DNA of 64,000 nt from Sophora flavescens (Eukaryota > Streptophyta > Magnoliopsida > Fabales > Fabaceae), in NCBI GenBank assembly GCA_030762895.1, contig CM061068.1, positions 158,182,811-158,246,810 on the forward strand. The letters run 5' to 3'. Both the position numbers and the translations under genes were made by a program. The notes under the pieces were generated by a model. It did not search any database. It was not told the DNA's origin and saw only the letters and a list, made by a program, of their open reading frames with translations. How positions within the stretch are numbered: position 1 is the stretch's first letter; each line of letters opens with the position of its first letter. Positions 1 through 10,303 of this stretch are shown piece by piece.

Positions 1-354
1 TGAAAGTTCAGCACGCCCGTACTGAGGGGTAAGCATGCCCATGGTCCCCCTGGACAGAATAGAAACACAAAACACAGAACAGGGGTGTTTCACCTCAAAT
101 GTTCCTAATAATGAAAGAAGACACCAAACGAAGTACAAACAAGCTAGATAACTTAAAGACGATAATGTACCTTGGTAGCCAAGTGGCCAAGAGGGCCTTG
201 ATGCTTAATAGTCAAGGTGTTTAGCTCTATTGCTTAAGAGTCAGAGTGTTAATAATTAAAGTGAAAAGATGTTGTTGTTAACGTTGTACCTTGGTAGCCG
301 AGTGGCCAAGAGGGCCTTGTTAGCCGAGTGGTCAAGGTGTTGTCGATGTTTGAG
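1..354. repeat. Unassigned repeat with tRNA-D-arm-like direct repeats
   Basis: No coding potential is visible. A 35-base segment at 166-200 recurs almost exactly at 285-319, and a shorter related piece lies at 321-337. All three contain TAGCC(A/G)AGTGG followed by (T/C)CAAG, which resembles the D-arm and internal A box of tRNA-Leu or tRNA-Ser genes. No anticodon arm or B box follows, so this is not a tRNA gene. It may be a fragment of a tRNA-derived or LTR element that truncated the adjoining LTR at 355. Confidence 0.4.
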
Positions 355-1110
355 GTGATCAAGACATAGATCTCTAACATTTTAGGATCTTTATTTGATT
401 TCAATTGCTAAAAATTGAATATCAAACACAAACAAGAACAATTGATATGAAGCTTGATCTTCAAGTGAAGAATCAAGAGAAACCAAAGGAGTAGAAGAGA
501 ATAACAATTGATATATAAACTAGAAAGTAAATTTCAAGAAGTAAATGACAAGAATTAAAGAGCAAGAATTAAAGAAAAAAAATAGAAAATGGAAGAGGTG
601 GAGAAGAGGAGGGAAGACGCCACAAAGTCATTCTTCTTGGAGAAGAAGTTTGAATTTGATAAGCCAAAGGAAGATTCACCATTTGAATATGGAAATTCAA
701 GAAAAGAATCAATGGTTCAACTCAAGAACCAAGAAGAGGAGACTATCGACTCTCTCTAGCAATCTCAAGTGTGAGAAAACTCAATTGTATTAAAACTTGA
801 AAAATGATTTACATAAAGCCTATTTATAGGCTCATCCTACTTAAGGTGCAAGCTAGACTAACTAGAAGTGCAAGCTATTCTAACTTATGATGCAAGTAGC
901 ACCCTTTACCTCATCCACCCAAGTTTGGGCTTTGTTTTGAGCCTAATGCCTCCTACTATTATGCTATGACCCAATAGGCCCAAAACCTAAACTAGTCCTA
1001 AGTGTTTTTTGAATAAGCACTTTTCATTACATCAACTCTACTCTATACAAGGTTCCAAGTTCCTACCTTTATTACATGAAGTCTAATCTAAACAAGGGTC
1101 CTAGGTCCTA
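355..1110 (-). repeat. Gypsy-1 3' LTR (left copy)
   Basis: The inner part, 355-629, is repeated at 14038-14310. On the minus strand the LTR ends in ...TCTTGATCA, giving the expected CA terminus at 355. A TATA-like box lies at 821-830. The outer boundary near 1110 is placed only from the end of the integrase frame; I see no clear polypurine tract. A plus-strand open frame at 545-793 falls inside the LTR and is not a gene. Confidence 0.7.
821..830 (-). promoter_or_regulatory. TATA-like box of gypsy-1 LTR
   Basis: The minus strand reads CCTATAAATA at the position expected for the U3 promoter, upstream of the R/U5 region shared by the two LTRs. The right-hand LTR has lost the corresponding segment. 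Confidence 0.5.
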
Positions 1111-1117
1111 TCCCTAA

Positions 1118-2431
1118 CTAGGTGGTCAATGGCTCAATGCATAAGAGGTTCAAGATGAAGCCATCTTCATAAGGTTGCCTATGAGTCAAGTGATTGACCA
1201 CCACCTTCTTCAATGTGTCTTGGACTCTTCTAAGCCTTGCCCTCGTCATGGGTCCATGTAAGTCTTCAATTCTAGGTCCTTGGCTTTGTGTGTCCATGCT
1301 CATATCATCCCCTCCTTCTTGAAGCACATTCGTCCATGAATTGTGTTGATCATCATCTGTGTCATTTTCAAAAAGACTGAGATCAGACACATTAAACGTG
1401 GCACTCACTTTATAATCACCAGGGAGATCTATTTTATATGCATTATCATTTATTTTCTCTAATACTTGGAAAGGTCCATCACCCCTTGGTAGGAGTTTGG
1501 ACATCCTTTGTAAAGGCAACCTCTTTTTTCTTAAGTGCATCCATACCCAATCATCCGGTTTGAGTAACACTTGTTTTCTTCCCTTATTTACTTGCCTTGC
1601 ATTGTGCTCCCCTTGTTTTTCAAGATTTAATTTCACTTGTTCATGGAGCTTTTTAACAAATTCTTCCTTGGCAAGCCCATCTTGATGCAACAAAGATTGG
1701 TCAATTGGTATTGGAAGCAAATCAAGTGGGGTTTATGGATTAAAACCATAGACTATCTCAAAAGGGGAGTGCTTAGTAGTAGAATTTTGCACACGGTTGT
1801 ATGCAAACTCAATGAAAGGTAAGCACTCTTCCCAAGACTTTAGGTTTTTCTTGAGGATGGTTCTTAGAAGAGTAGAAAGAGTCCTATGAACCACCTCGGT
1901 TTGCCCATCTGTTTGTGGGTGGCAAGTAGTCGAAAATAGTAATTTAGTTCCAAGCTTACCCCACAAAGTTCTCCAAAAGTGACTTAGGAACTTTGTATCT
2001 CTATCGGATACAATGCTTCTAGGAATCCCATGTGGTCTAACTATTTCCTTAAAGAAAATGTTGTCTACATGGCAAGCATCATCACTTTTGTGACATGGAA
2101 TGAAATGGACCATCTTGGAAAATCGATCCACAACCACAAAGATTGAGTCATTCCCTCACCTAGTCATTGGTAATCCCAATACAAAATCCATAGGGATATC
2201 CATTCAAGGAGAAGAAGGACTAGGTAAGGGAGTGTACAACCCATGAGGCTTACTCTTTGACTTTGCTCTCAAACACTCAATGCATTTTTTACATAACTTT
2301 TGGACTTGAACTTTCATGTTTGGCCAAAAGAAATGTTCATGCAAAACCTCTAAATTCTTGTGAACACCGAAGCGCCCCCTTGATGTGCTTCTCTTACCAA
2401 TAACTCTATAATAGAATGCCTTGGCACACAA
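1118..2431 (-). pseudogene. Gypsy-1 integrase (broken)
   Basis: Three frame-shifted blocks read on the minus strand. At 2204-2431 is the zinc-binding N-terminus with paired cysteines (KKCIECLRAK). At 1733-2137 is the catalytic core, with SDRDTKFLSHFW around the second catalytic Asp and HPQTDGQTEV before the glutamate region. At 1118-1720 is the C-terminal domain ending in a basic tail (MTRARLRRVQDTLKK). Integrase inserts element cDNA into host DNA. Stops between the blocks, for example near 2140-2200, make it non-functional. Confidence 0.85.
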
Positions 2432-3707
2432 AGTCTCTTGTCTTTAAAAAGGAACCCTTCACTTATGAAAAATCCTTTATGTGCCATGGACCCTATTTGA
2501 GTGTAAATTGTAGAGAAATCCTGATCATTTACATACAATTCCTTTAGTTGATCAAACCCAAGAAGTTTTGTTTCAAGAGTTGATAGTAAGGCATATCGAC
2601 ATAAAAGTGCATCCGCCACAACATTGCTTTTGCCTTGTTTATCTTTTAAGGATTCATGATCACTATGAATGACAAATTCCTTAGGTAAGAGATAGTGTTG
2701 CCAAACTTTGAGACTCTTTACTAGGGCATAAAGTTCTTTATCATAAGTTGAATAGTTCAAATGTGCCCCGGTAAGTTTCTCACTAAAGATTTCACAAAAT
2801 TTGGAAGAACGAGAATTGGTGCATTGGTCAATTTTTCCTTGAGTATATTGAAGGAGTTTTCTTGGCTTTGGCCCCAATGAAATGACACATTTTTCTTTAA
2901 AACCTCATATAGAGGACTTGCCAAAGTGCTAAAATCTTTGACAAATCTTCTATAAAAACTTGCCAATCCATGGAAACTCCTAATATCTCCAACATTTTTA
3001 AGTGTTTGCCAACTTTGGATGGCCTTAATTTTCTCTTCATCTACTTGCACACATTGTGCACTAATAACATAGCCCAAGAATACCACTTTGGTGGTGCAAA
3101 ATGTGCATTTCTCAAGGTTGCCAAATAGTTTTTCATTTCTTAATACTAAGAAAACACACTTCAAATGTTCATGATGTTCATCAATTGTTTTGCTATATAT
3201 TAAAATATCATCAAAATAGACAACCACAAATTTACCAAGGAATTCCCTAAGGACATGATTCATGAGCCTCATGAATGTGCTTGGTGCATTAGCGAGTCCA
3301 AAGGGCATCACAAGCCATTCATAAAGTCCATACCTAGTTTTAAAAGCGGTTTTTCATTCATCCCATTATCTTATTCTTATTTGATGATAGCCACTTCTTA
3401 GGTCAATTTTTGAAAAGATTTGTGAATGTAGATCATCCAATAAGTCATCTAACCTTGGGATTTGATGTCTATATTTGATGGTTATGTTATTAATGGATCT
3501 ACAATCCGTGCACATTCTCCATGTACCATCTTTTTTGGTACTAAAATAACGGGCAATGCACATGGAGAAAGTGATTCTCTTATCCATTCTTTTTCCAATA
3601 ATCCTTCAACTTGCCTTTGAATTTCTTTTTTTTCTTGTGGATTGATCCTATAGGCCGGCCTATTAGGAAGAGAAGCACTAGGAATTAAGGCCACGTGATG
3701 CTCAATC
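2432..3707 (-). pseudogene. Gypsy-1 reverse transcriptase and RNase H (broken)
   Basis: On the minus strand, 3482-3707 gives the upstream RT region, 3366-3587 gives the FSKIDLRSGYHQIRI block, and 2757-3311 holds MPFGLANAPSTFMRLMN and the catalytic YFDDILIYS. The connection to RNase H continues through about 2500 (YSTYDKELYALVKSLKVWQHYL). At least three frame breaks separate the blocks. The N-terminal extension of RT is interrupted exactly at 3708 by the Cassandra element and resumes at 4590. Confidence 0.88.
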
Positions 3708-4113
3708 TGTAATAACCCTGACTGCTTTATGGATTGACGACTTCCCCCATAAACCAACACGGGTCTTTTCAGCGTGCTTTGTCCTCACTCACACGCTTCC
3801 TGGGAAAACTTCCCAGGAGGTCACTCATCCCATAATTCTCCAAGTCAAGCATGTTTAACTGTGGAGTTCTTAAGTGTTAGGCTCCCGAAAAGAAGATGCA
3901 TCTTATTGATAAGGGTAGTACCAATCAATTCTTATAATCCATCCTCAATTGTATAGTCCCATACCTACACAGTCTCAAGATCCCTCTCATTCGGGTGTGT
4001 AATCAGTTCATTCATGTGCCCCTCCGCCTAGAAGCCTGCCAGGAGCCGCTCCTTGTCCGTGCCTTTTTGCACCGGCGACCACTCCCCGCCCTCGTTGGCA
4101 CCCAAGTGTTACA
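3708..4113 (-). repeat. Cassandra 3' LTR
   Basis: This copy begins TGTAATAACC and ends GTGTTACA. It carries the 5S-like segment at about 3807-3872. Its A-box and C-box equivalents have transition changes relative to the other LTR: AAACATGC for AAGCGTGC, and GATGAGTGACC for GATGGGTGACC. Confidence 0.92.
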
Positions 4114-4184
4114 TGCCCACCAGATTCCGCTTGGTTGGTCCCCGAACCACACCGTACTGGGAGAGGTGCCGCTCTGATACCATT
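4114..4184 (-). other. Cassandra internal region with tRNA-iMet primer-binding site
   Basis: The internal region is only 71 bases. Immediately next to the 4185 LTR the minus strand reads TGGTATCAGAGC, complementary to the 3' end of initiator tRNA-Met. No coding capacity is present, as expected for a TRIM. Confidence 0.9.
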
Positions 4185-4589
4185 TGTAACAACCCTGGCT
4201 GCTTTATGGATTGACGGCTGTTTCCACAAATCAACACGGGTCTTTTCAGCGTGCTTTGTCCTCACTCACACGCTTCCTGGGAAAACTTCCCAGGAGGTCA
4301 CCCATCCCATAATTGCTCCAAGTCAAGCACGCTTAACTGTGGAGTTCTTAAGTGATGGGCTCCCGAAAAGAAGATGCATCTTATTGATATGGGTAGTACC
4401 AATCAATTCTTATAAGCCATCCTCAACTGTATAGTCACATACCTACAGTCTCAGGATCCCTCTCATTCGGGTGTGTAATCGGCTCATTCATGTGCCCCTC
4501 CGCCTAGAAACCCGCTAAGAGCCGCTCCTTGTCCGAGTCTTCATGCACCGGCGACCACTCCCCGCCCTCGTCGGCACCCAGGTGTTACA
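4185..4589 (-). repeat. Cassandra 5' LTR
   Basis: This copy begins TGTAACAACC and ends GTGTTACA, next to the primer site. It retains the better preserved 5S-like segment. The flanking CAATC copy begins at 4590. Confidence 0.92.
4284..4350 (-). promoter_or_regulatory. 5S rRNA-derived pol III internal promoter inside Cassandra LTR
   Basis: On the minus strand the sequence carries GTTAAGCGTGCTTG (A-box part) and GATGGGTGACCTCCTGGGAAG (C-box part), both closely matching the internal control region of plant 5S rRNA genes. The segment is about 67 bases, so it is a partial 5S sequence and not an rRNA gene. The known role in Cassandra is pol III promotion. Next to it, CCTGGGAA and TTCCCAGG form a short inverted repeat. 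Confidence 0.85.
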
Positions 4590-5326
4590 CAATCCCCCTC
4601 ATAGGTGGCAAACCTTTAGGAAGCTCTTTTGGTAAAAACATCTTTGAAATCATCCAAAAGAAACTCAAAGGGTTTTGGCAAAGAAAGAGATGGAGTAGAA
4701 TTTTCATCATTATTTTTGGTGTAAATTAATTATATTGGTTGATTGGCCAATAATATTTTCTTGACTTCCTTTTCTTTTAGAAATAAGGATTTTTTGCCAT
4801 CTATTTCTTTACCTTTATTTTTTTCAAAAACATTTTGCTCACTTGTGCCATTTACCTTTTTCATATTCTTTTGTGGCACATTATTTTCTTTATTTATTTC
4901 TTTTCTACTCTTGGCTTTTCTCTCAAGCTCCCTTTTCTCTCTCGTTTTCTTTTGATCCTCACCAATTTCTTTAGGGGGGAGGGGTATAAGAGTAATCTTT
5001 TTGTTGTGGTGCATGAAAGTAAATTTATTGGAAAGGCCATCATGTATGAATTTCCTATCAAATTGCCATGGCCCTCCTAGCAACACATGTCCCGCCTCCA
5101 TAGGCACCACATCACACATTACTTCATCATGATAAGAGCCAATGGCAAAACTCAACAAGACTTGTTGGCTCACCAAGATTTCACCCTTTTCAATTAGCCA
5201 TTGTAACTTGTATGGCCTAGGGTGTGGATTGGTTTTGAGACCAAGTTTGGTCACCAATCTTTGACTAGCCACATTGGTGCAAGATGCTCCATTTATGATT
5301 AATGCACACAACTTTCCATGCCTCAT
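4590..5326 (-). pseudogene. Gypsy-1 aspartic protease and RT linker (degenerate)
   Basis: The minus strand reads LCALIINGASCTNVASQRL, the retroviral-type protease block. The catalytic Asp normally found before GxSC is replaced by Asn. Further on, HVLLGGPWQFDRK marks the domain end, followed by a lysine-rich linker and, at 4590-4640, the sequence leading to the conserved GIEH stretch of the RT N-terminus. The Asn change suggests the protease is inactive even apart from the frame breaks. Confidence 0.75.
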
Positions 5327-5368
5327 GCACCTAGTGTGAAAAATATTCTCTCCTTGGCTCTCATCCTC

Positions 5369-6524
5369 TTATTTAACCTTGACTCCTAAGATTCTTCTCA
5401 CCATTAACAAGTCTCCTTCAAGTGGGAGAACTTCATCTTCGTCACTATCATTAGAAGACTCACTAGAAGAGGCACTTGTTACCTCTATATCTTCATTAGT
5501 TCTAGAGATCATTGTTCTTTTATTGGGACATTGAGAAGCAATATGTCCCTTACCCAAACATTTAGAGCATTTAATATCTCTAGTTCTATTTGAAGAAGGA
5601 GTAGAAGTAGATGGTTTAGAGTCAGGGAATGTGGCCTTTGCTCCACTTTTACCAACAACTTCAAGTTGTTTTTGTGAGTCACCCTCGTTCTTGGAATGAT
5701 CCTTCCAAGATGAGTTGTTGTTGTTGAAGAATGATTTCTTGAAAGACTTCTTTCTCTTGACTTGAGCTTCAACCTTGATTTCATGGTGCACCAAGTCCTC
5801 TAACTCAACATAGTTGTAAAACTCTACCACATCTTAGATTTCTTGGTTGAGTCCTCCCAAGAACCTAGACATAGTTGCCTCTCTATCTTCTTCTATGTTT
5901 GCTCTAATCAAGATGACCTCCAACTCTTTGTAATATTCTTCTACACTCATAATTCCTTGTCTCAACCTTTGAAGCCTATGGTGTAGGTCTCTAGTGTAAC
6001 TTGAAGGCATTTTCTCAAAACCCTCTTCATCTCTCTCCAAGTACCAATTGGTTCCTCATCATACCTTTTTCTTTCTTTACATAATTGATCCCATCAAATT
6101 AAGGTATAATCATGAAATTCTAGACTTGCTACTTTTACTTTTTTTATCTTCACTATAGTTGTAACAAGAAAATACGTGTGGTCTCCCATTCCAAGTAAGC
6201 ATCGGGGTCACTCTTCCCACGGAAGCTAGGGATCTTCACCTTCACATTATGCAACTTGTTATCCCTCTCATTGCTTTTTCCTCTATTGTCATGTCTAGGT
6301 CTCCATCTATCAAATCTAGGTCTATCCTCATGGTTTTCTTCGGAATTTGATGAACCTCTATGGGAGTTGGCATGCCTTGAACCTTCTTGGTTCTCAATAA
6401 CTTCTAATCTTTCAAACACTATTTCTATGTTCCTTGTCATTCTATCCAACTTCCTATTCAAGTTCCTTGTTCTTGGTGATGATGTAGGAGAATCTTCAAT
6501 GCCTTCTTTATGTAGTGAAGCCAT
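5369..6524 (-). pseudogene. Gypsy-1 gag with CCHC zinc knuckle (broken)
   Basis: On the minus strand gag starts at 6524 with MASLHKEGIEDSPTSSPRTR, continues through a frame change near 6150, the capsid-like YTRDLHHRLQRLRQG block at 5834-6040, and ends after the knuckle CSKCLGKGHIASQC around 5530-5570. The knuckle binds element RNA. Stops near 5834 and 6050-6150 break the frame. A highly acidic stretch follows the knuckle, before protease. Confidence 0.82.
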
Positions 6525-7582
6525 GGTGCACTTACAATTTGAAAAATTACATACAAATTACAAAGAATTGAAAAGTACACAAATCAAATGAAGATTACAC
6601 CAATAAGAACAATTACACCACCAAAAATCAAAAAAATTAAGTACAATCCAACAAGGAACAATTACACTTAAAGAACAAGTGAAAGAGAACAATTACAAGT
6701 GAAAAATGAATATTACAAGGACCTCACCACTCGCTCACCATTCACTCAAAGATTGTCACTCGTGTATATCACTCAATATAGACTTTTTCAAGATGATTTC
6801 TCTCTTGTCTCTTTCCACTCAAGAGTTTCCTCCTCAAGGGATCAACAAGTTGAAACAAGATCTCAACAATTAGTCTCCATTAAACAAATGACAAATCAAC
6901 CAATAGACAATCAATTCAAGGAGGTCAAGAATTTTGAAAACAACTAATACAAAACTAATGGAGTTTAGAAGACAAGCAAGAAAAGGTTCAAGAAGAATTG
7001 TACACTCAAATTGATGTGAAGAAGACAAGCTGAAAGAGTTCAACATAGTGTAATTCAAATTTAATCAAAGTGTTGGTGAACAAGTAATGATCAATGTGAA
7101 ATATGCTACACCAATTTGTTAAGGATCTATACAAATACAAGCATGTGAAATGGTGGCAAGTGTTTTACCTTTTGTTGGAATTTTTCAGAATTTACACTTT
7201 TGCACAAAAACTTTGTATATTTACGGTTTGGCCCACCTTTTCTTTTTACACTAGATTTTTTTAAAACTTCAGTCACATGACTTTTTCTAATTACAATTTC
7301 ACAACAATTACACTTAATTTTTGAATTTACAAACAGATCCTTCAATCATGAACAAATTTGAACATAATTGGTGTAATACTTGGAAATATGAACAATTCAA
7401 GTAGTGTAAAATAATTTCCATGTGAATGAGCACAAGTCAAGTAATTAGAGACCTAGATCTTTCATTCAAGTGGATGATAAACACATCATTTCCACAATTT
7501 GAATTTCATGAAGATCTATTAGGTTCTAAAAATATGAAATCATTGAAGCATGTTTGATTAAAATTTGAATAAATCTTACTAT
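6525..7582 (-). other. Gypsy-1 leader (untranslated) region, left of CACTA-1
   Basis: This AT-rich stretch lies between gag and the CACTA-1 insertion. It contains many short ATTACA repeats but no convincing coding frame. The gypsy sequence resumes at 10830-11010 and 13804-14037 after the nested transposons. Confidence 0.5.
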
Positions 7583-7639
7583 CACTAGTGGAAATAATGT
7601 AATATACGGGAACGTTTTACGTTAGATGACCATATGTTT

Positions 7640-7870
7640 GACGTTAAAAATGAGGCGGTGGCAGTTTTGTAAATATTAAATCACTATTTGCGTCAGTTAT
7701 GTAATGAACTGACGTTAAAAGTGATTTACAAGAATTATTAACACTTTTAACATCAGTTGTTTATACAACTGACGTTAAACAATGACTTTTAATGTCGGTT
7801 GTTTAAGACAAGTGACGTTAAAAATGACTTCTAACGTCAGTTGTATTAAACAACTGACGTAAACTGTTGT
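7640..7870. repeat. CACTA-1 left subterminal repeats
   Basis: Several copies of a palindromic unit of the form AACGTCAGTTGTNNNNACAACTGACGTT, each pairing with itself. In related elements such repeats bind the TNPA-type protein. The same unit occurs at 10520-10800, in CACTA-2, in the 951-bp array and in CACTA-3. Confidence 0.85.
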
Positions 7871-8822
7871 TTTATTTTTTATTATAACGATTACACCCGC
7901 ACGCCTTCTTCACTTCGCTCTGTACGTCTCTGTTCTTCTCTTTTCATCACGTTCACGCTCACTCTCACTCTCACTCCCTAACCGCTAGCTCATCTCCACC
8001 GCAACCACCGCGAAGGCTTCTTCGCCACCACCGTGAGGTACACTCTTAACCCTAACTCTGTCTTTCCCGCTCATTCTTTGCAATAACTTGACATCTCTCT
8101 TTCCCCTTCCCGCGCACTAACTCTCCTTGTCCCTCTGCTCTCAGTAACCACATCGAACGTTGGCCACCACTCGAGCTCCCCTCCCCACCACCACCCGAGC
8201 ACCTATTTCTGGTGAGTCTTTAGGGCACTTCTGTTTTTTTTTTTGGTTTTGAGTGTATGTTGAAACTGTAGTCTCTGTACTTGAAACTTGAAACTGTGAG
8301 TTTGAGTTGTTTGGAATGTCTCTATTTCTGGTCGCGGGTTTTGTGTTTTCTCTTGTTTTTCTTCTGCTATCATGACCTATTTCAAAATGGGAAGAAATTT
8401 AGAGTTGCTTGTAGCATGTGACATCAACAATATATTGCTCATTGGAATTATGTTTTGTTGATTTATCTTCATCTGCTTATTTCTTTTCTGTCTTAAGAAA
8501 CCTGAAAATGGTGTAAATTTGAAATAATTTTTAAACGCCTTGCTTGTATATATCATGCTCTCTTGATCGATTCATATGGCTGGGTGGTTATAGTACTAGA
8601 TATAGCAATAGTCCTAATATGTGTTGTTTCCTGCTTGATGAGAAGAATGATGTGAGATTACCGTGGAAATTTTGTTTTAGGCAGTTAGTCAAATAAGATA
8701 TACATGGTTGACGGGATTTCAAAAACTAGTTTTCAATTAGGATTTCAAAAACTAGTTTTCAATATCCTGTATTATCCTTATATTGGATATATGTTTTGTA
8801 TATGTACAGAACCTATCTAGTT

Positions 8823-9060
8823 ATGGATCGTAGTTGAAGGGGGTGGGAGAATTTATAGAATTTACTCAAAGGAATGTTCCTAATAGTAATGGAATGTTCT
8901 GTTGTCCTTGTTTCAAGTGTTTGAATACGAGGAAATGTACGGTGAATGATATACGTACTCATTTGATTTGTGAAGGGATTTGCTTGAGTTATACAAGATG
9001 GATATGGCATGGTGATGTGTTGTTGAGTAATACGGTGAAGGATATACATAATCATTTGAT
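8823..9060 (+). pseudogene. CACTA-1 transposase N-terminal fragment
   Basis: It starts at ATGGATCGTAGTTG and then matches the transposase-associated domain region of CACTA-3 (GVGEFIEFTQRNVPNSNGM, then CTVNDIRTHLICEGIC). An early deletion removes about 30 bases after MDRS compared with CACTA-3. Similarity stops near 9035-9060, where the captured gene segment begins. Only the first transposase domain survives. Confidence 0.8.
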
Positions 9061-9179
9061 GTTTCTAAAATGCAAGTTAACAATCTTTTTTGGTAGTAAA
9101 AGTTCAGATTTACAATTCAAAAGATTATAATATTCAGTTTCCATGATAATTACATTCGACAAATTTAAAATGATGGCAG

Positions 9180-9992
9180 GGCAATTTGGTTTCCAAAGCT
9201 TCAACATTCCCTTCAGGAATTAAGGCTCTAGCTAATTATGTTCATAGCAAAGGTTTAAAGTTGGGGATCTATTCTGATGCTGGGTATCACATGTCAAACT
9301 TCAACTTTGATATTTAGCATGTCCATGATTATTCAACTATTTCAGATCTCTTACAATTTCTCTGTAGGAATCATACATGCAGTAAAACTATGCCTGGATC
9401 ACTAGGACATGAAGACCAAGATGCAAAAACATTTGCTTCTTGGGTAATATGCTATCATGCAGTCATTTTCCATTTATATCAACTTATAATATATCCTATA
9501 TAATTTTAATTAACTTCTGTTTTCAATGTTACTTTAGGAGGTTGACTACTTGAAGCATGATATTATGAGAACAATAATATAAACCCCAAAGAAAGGTATT
9601 TTGTGACCTTCAAATTCAATGAACGAACTACATGCTTCTAAAATCCAGGAATTCATACATTTTGTAAAACAGGTATCCACCAATGAGTACAGCTTTGTTA
9701 AACTCTGGAAGGCCAATCTTCTTCTCTATGTGTGAATGGTGAGGGGAACAAGTTTCTCATACATGAAGTTTGGCTATGCTGATAAACTTCACTAGTTCTT
9801 TTAAGAATTTTATAATGCTAGAATAAAATGTTATTAGTATTTCATTTACTCTATTCCTAAGATGCCAGAAATTGCATTTTTTATGATTAATTGCTTTCTC
9901 TAACATAGGGGATCAGAAGATCCAGCAACTTGGGCCAAAAGCATTGGAAATAGTTGGAGAACAACGGGAGATATTGAAGATAACTGGAATAG
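9180..9992 (+). pseudogene. Captured alpha-galactosidase (GH27) gene fragment, five exons with introns
   Basis: Exon-like blocks with AG/GT borders lie at 9180-9283, 9368-9443, 9538-9595, 9673-9738 and 9909-9992. They encode KASTFPSGIKALANYVHSKG and LKLGIYSDAG; CSKTMPGSLGHEDQDAKTF; VDYLKHD; YPPMSTALLNSGRPIFFSMC; and DPATWAKSIGNSWRTTGDIE. These are hallmark segments of plant alpha-galactosidase, which removes terminal alpha-galactose from raffinose-type sugars and galactomannan. Introns are kept, so capture was from genomic DNA. The nucleophile motif, normally KYDNC, reads KHDI and the frame then hits a stop. The acid/base region further downstream is absent. It lies in the same orientation as the transposase remnant. 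Confidence 0.92.
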
Positions 9993-10251
9993 GTGAGCAT
10001 GAATATAATATAAGCATATATTAATTTATCTTCATTCTTCAATGCCAATGTAACATGAATCTAATTTGAGGAATTTCATCCTCTTGTACTCAATTTAGAA
10101 CCTGGCCTATGTTCTTTGAATCATATTCATGCTTTATTAAACACTTGACAAGGACTCTTTTTTGGAGAGGCTTGTTTTCAATCAACTTGATAGAGTAATA
10201 AAAACTATATACTTAGATTGGTAGTTTTGTTTTTAGACATTAGAGACTAAA

Positions 10252-10255
<4 letters not shown>

Positions 10256-10301
<46 letters not shown>
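10256..10301. repeat. (TA)n microsatellite in CACTA-1
   Basis: A run of about 46 bases of TA. The same tract at the equivalent place in CACTA-3 (53526-53653) is longer and broken, so it varies between family members. Confidence 0.9.

Positions 10302-10303
<2 letters not shown>

Larger units (their letters stand above)
3708..4589 (-). mobile_element. Cassandra TRIM retrotransposon, complete with TSD
   Basis: Two direct LTRs (3708-4113 and 4185-4589), about 405 bases each, flank only 71 bases. Both begin TGTAA and end TGTTACA. On the minus strand the short internal region starts with TGGTATCAGAGC (4170-4185 region), the initiator-Met primer site, so the element runs on the minus strand. Each LTR contains 5S rRNA-like sequence, the hallmark of Cassandra. 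The flanks carry a perfect 5-base duplication CAATC at 3703-3707 and 4590-4594. It encodes no protein and depends on other elements for movement. By eye the LTRs differ at roughly one base in ten, so the insertion is old. Confidence 0.95.

Noticed and set aside
321..400. A tRNA-Leu or tRNA-Ser gene starting at TAGCCGAGTGG
   Set aside because: No acceptor-stem pairing, anticodon arm or B box (GGTTCNANNCC) follows.
4284..4350. A 5S rRNA gene
   Set aside because: Only about 67 bases resemble 5S rRNA, it occurs in both LTRs of a TRIM, and the full 120-base gene is absent. It is the Cassandra 5S-derived segment.
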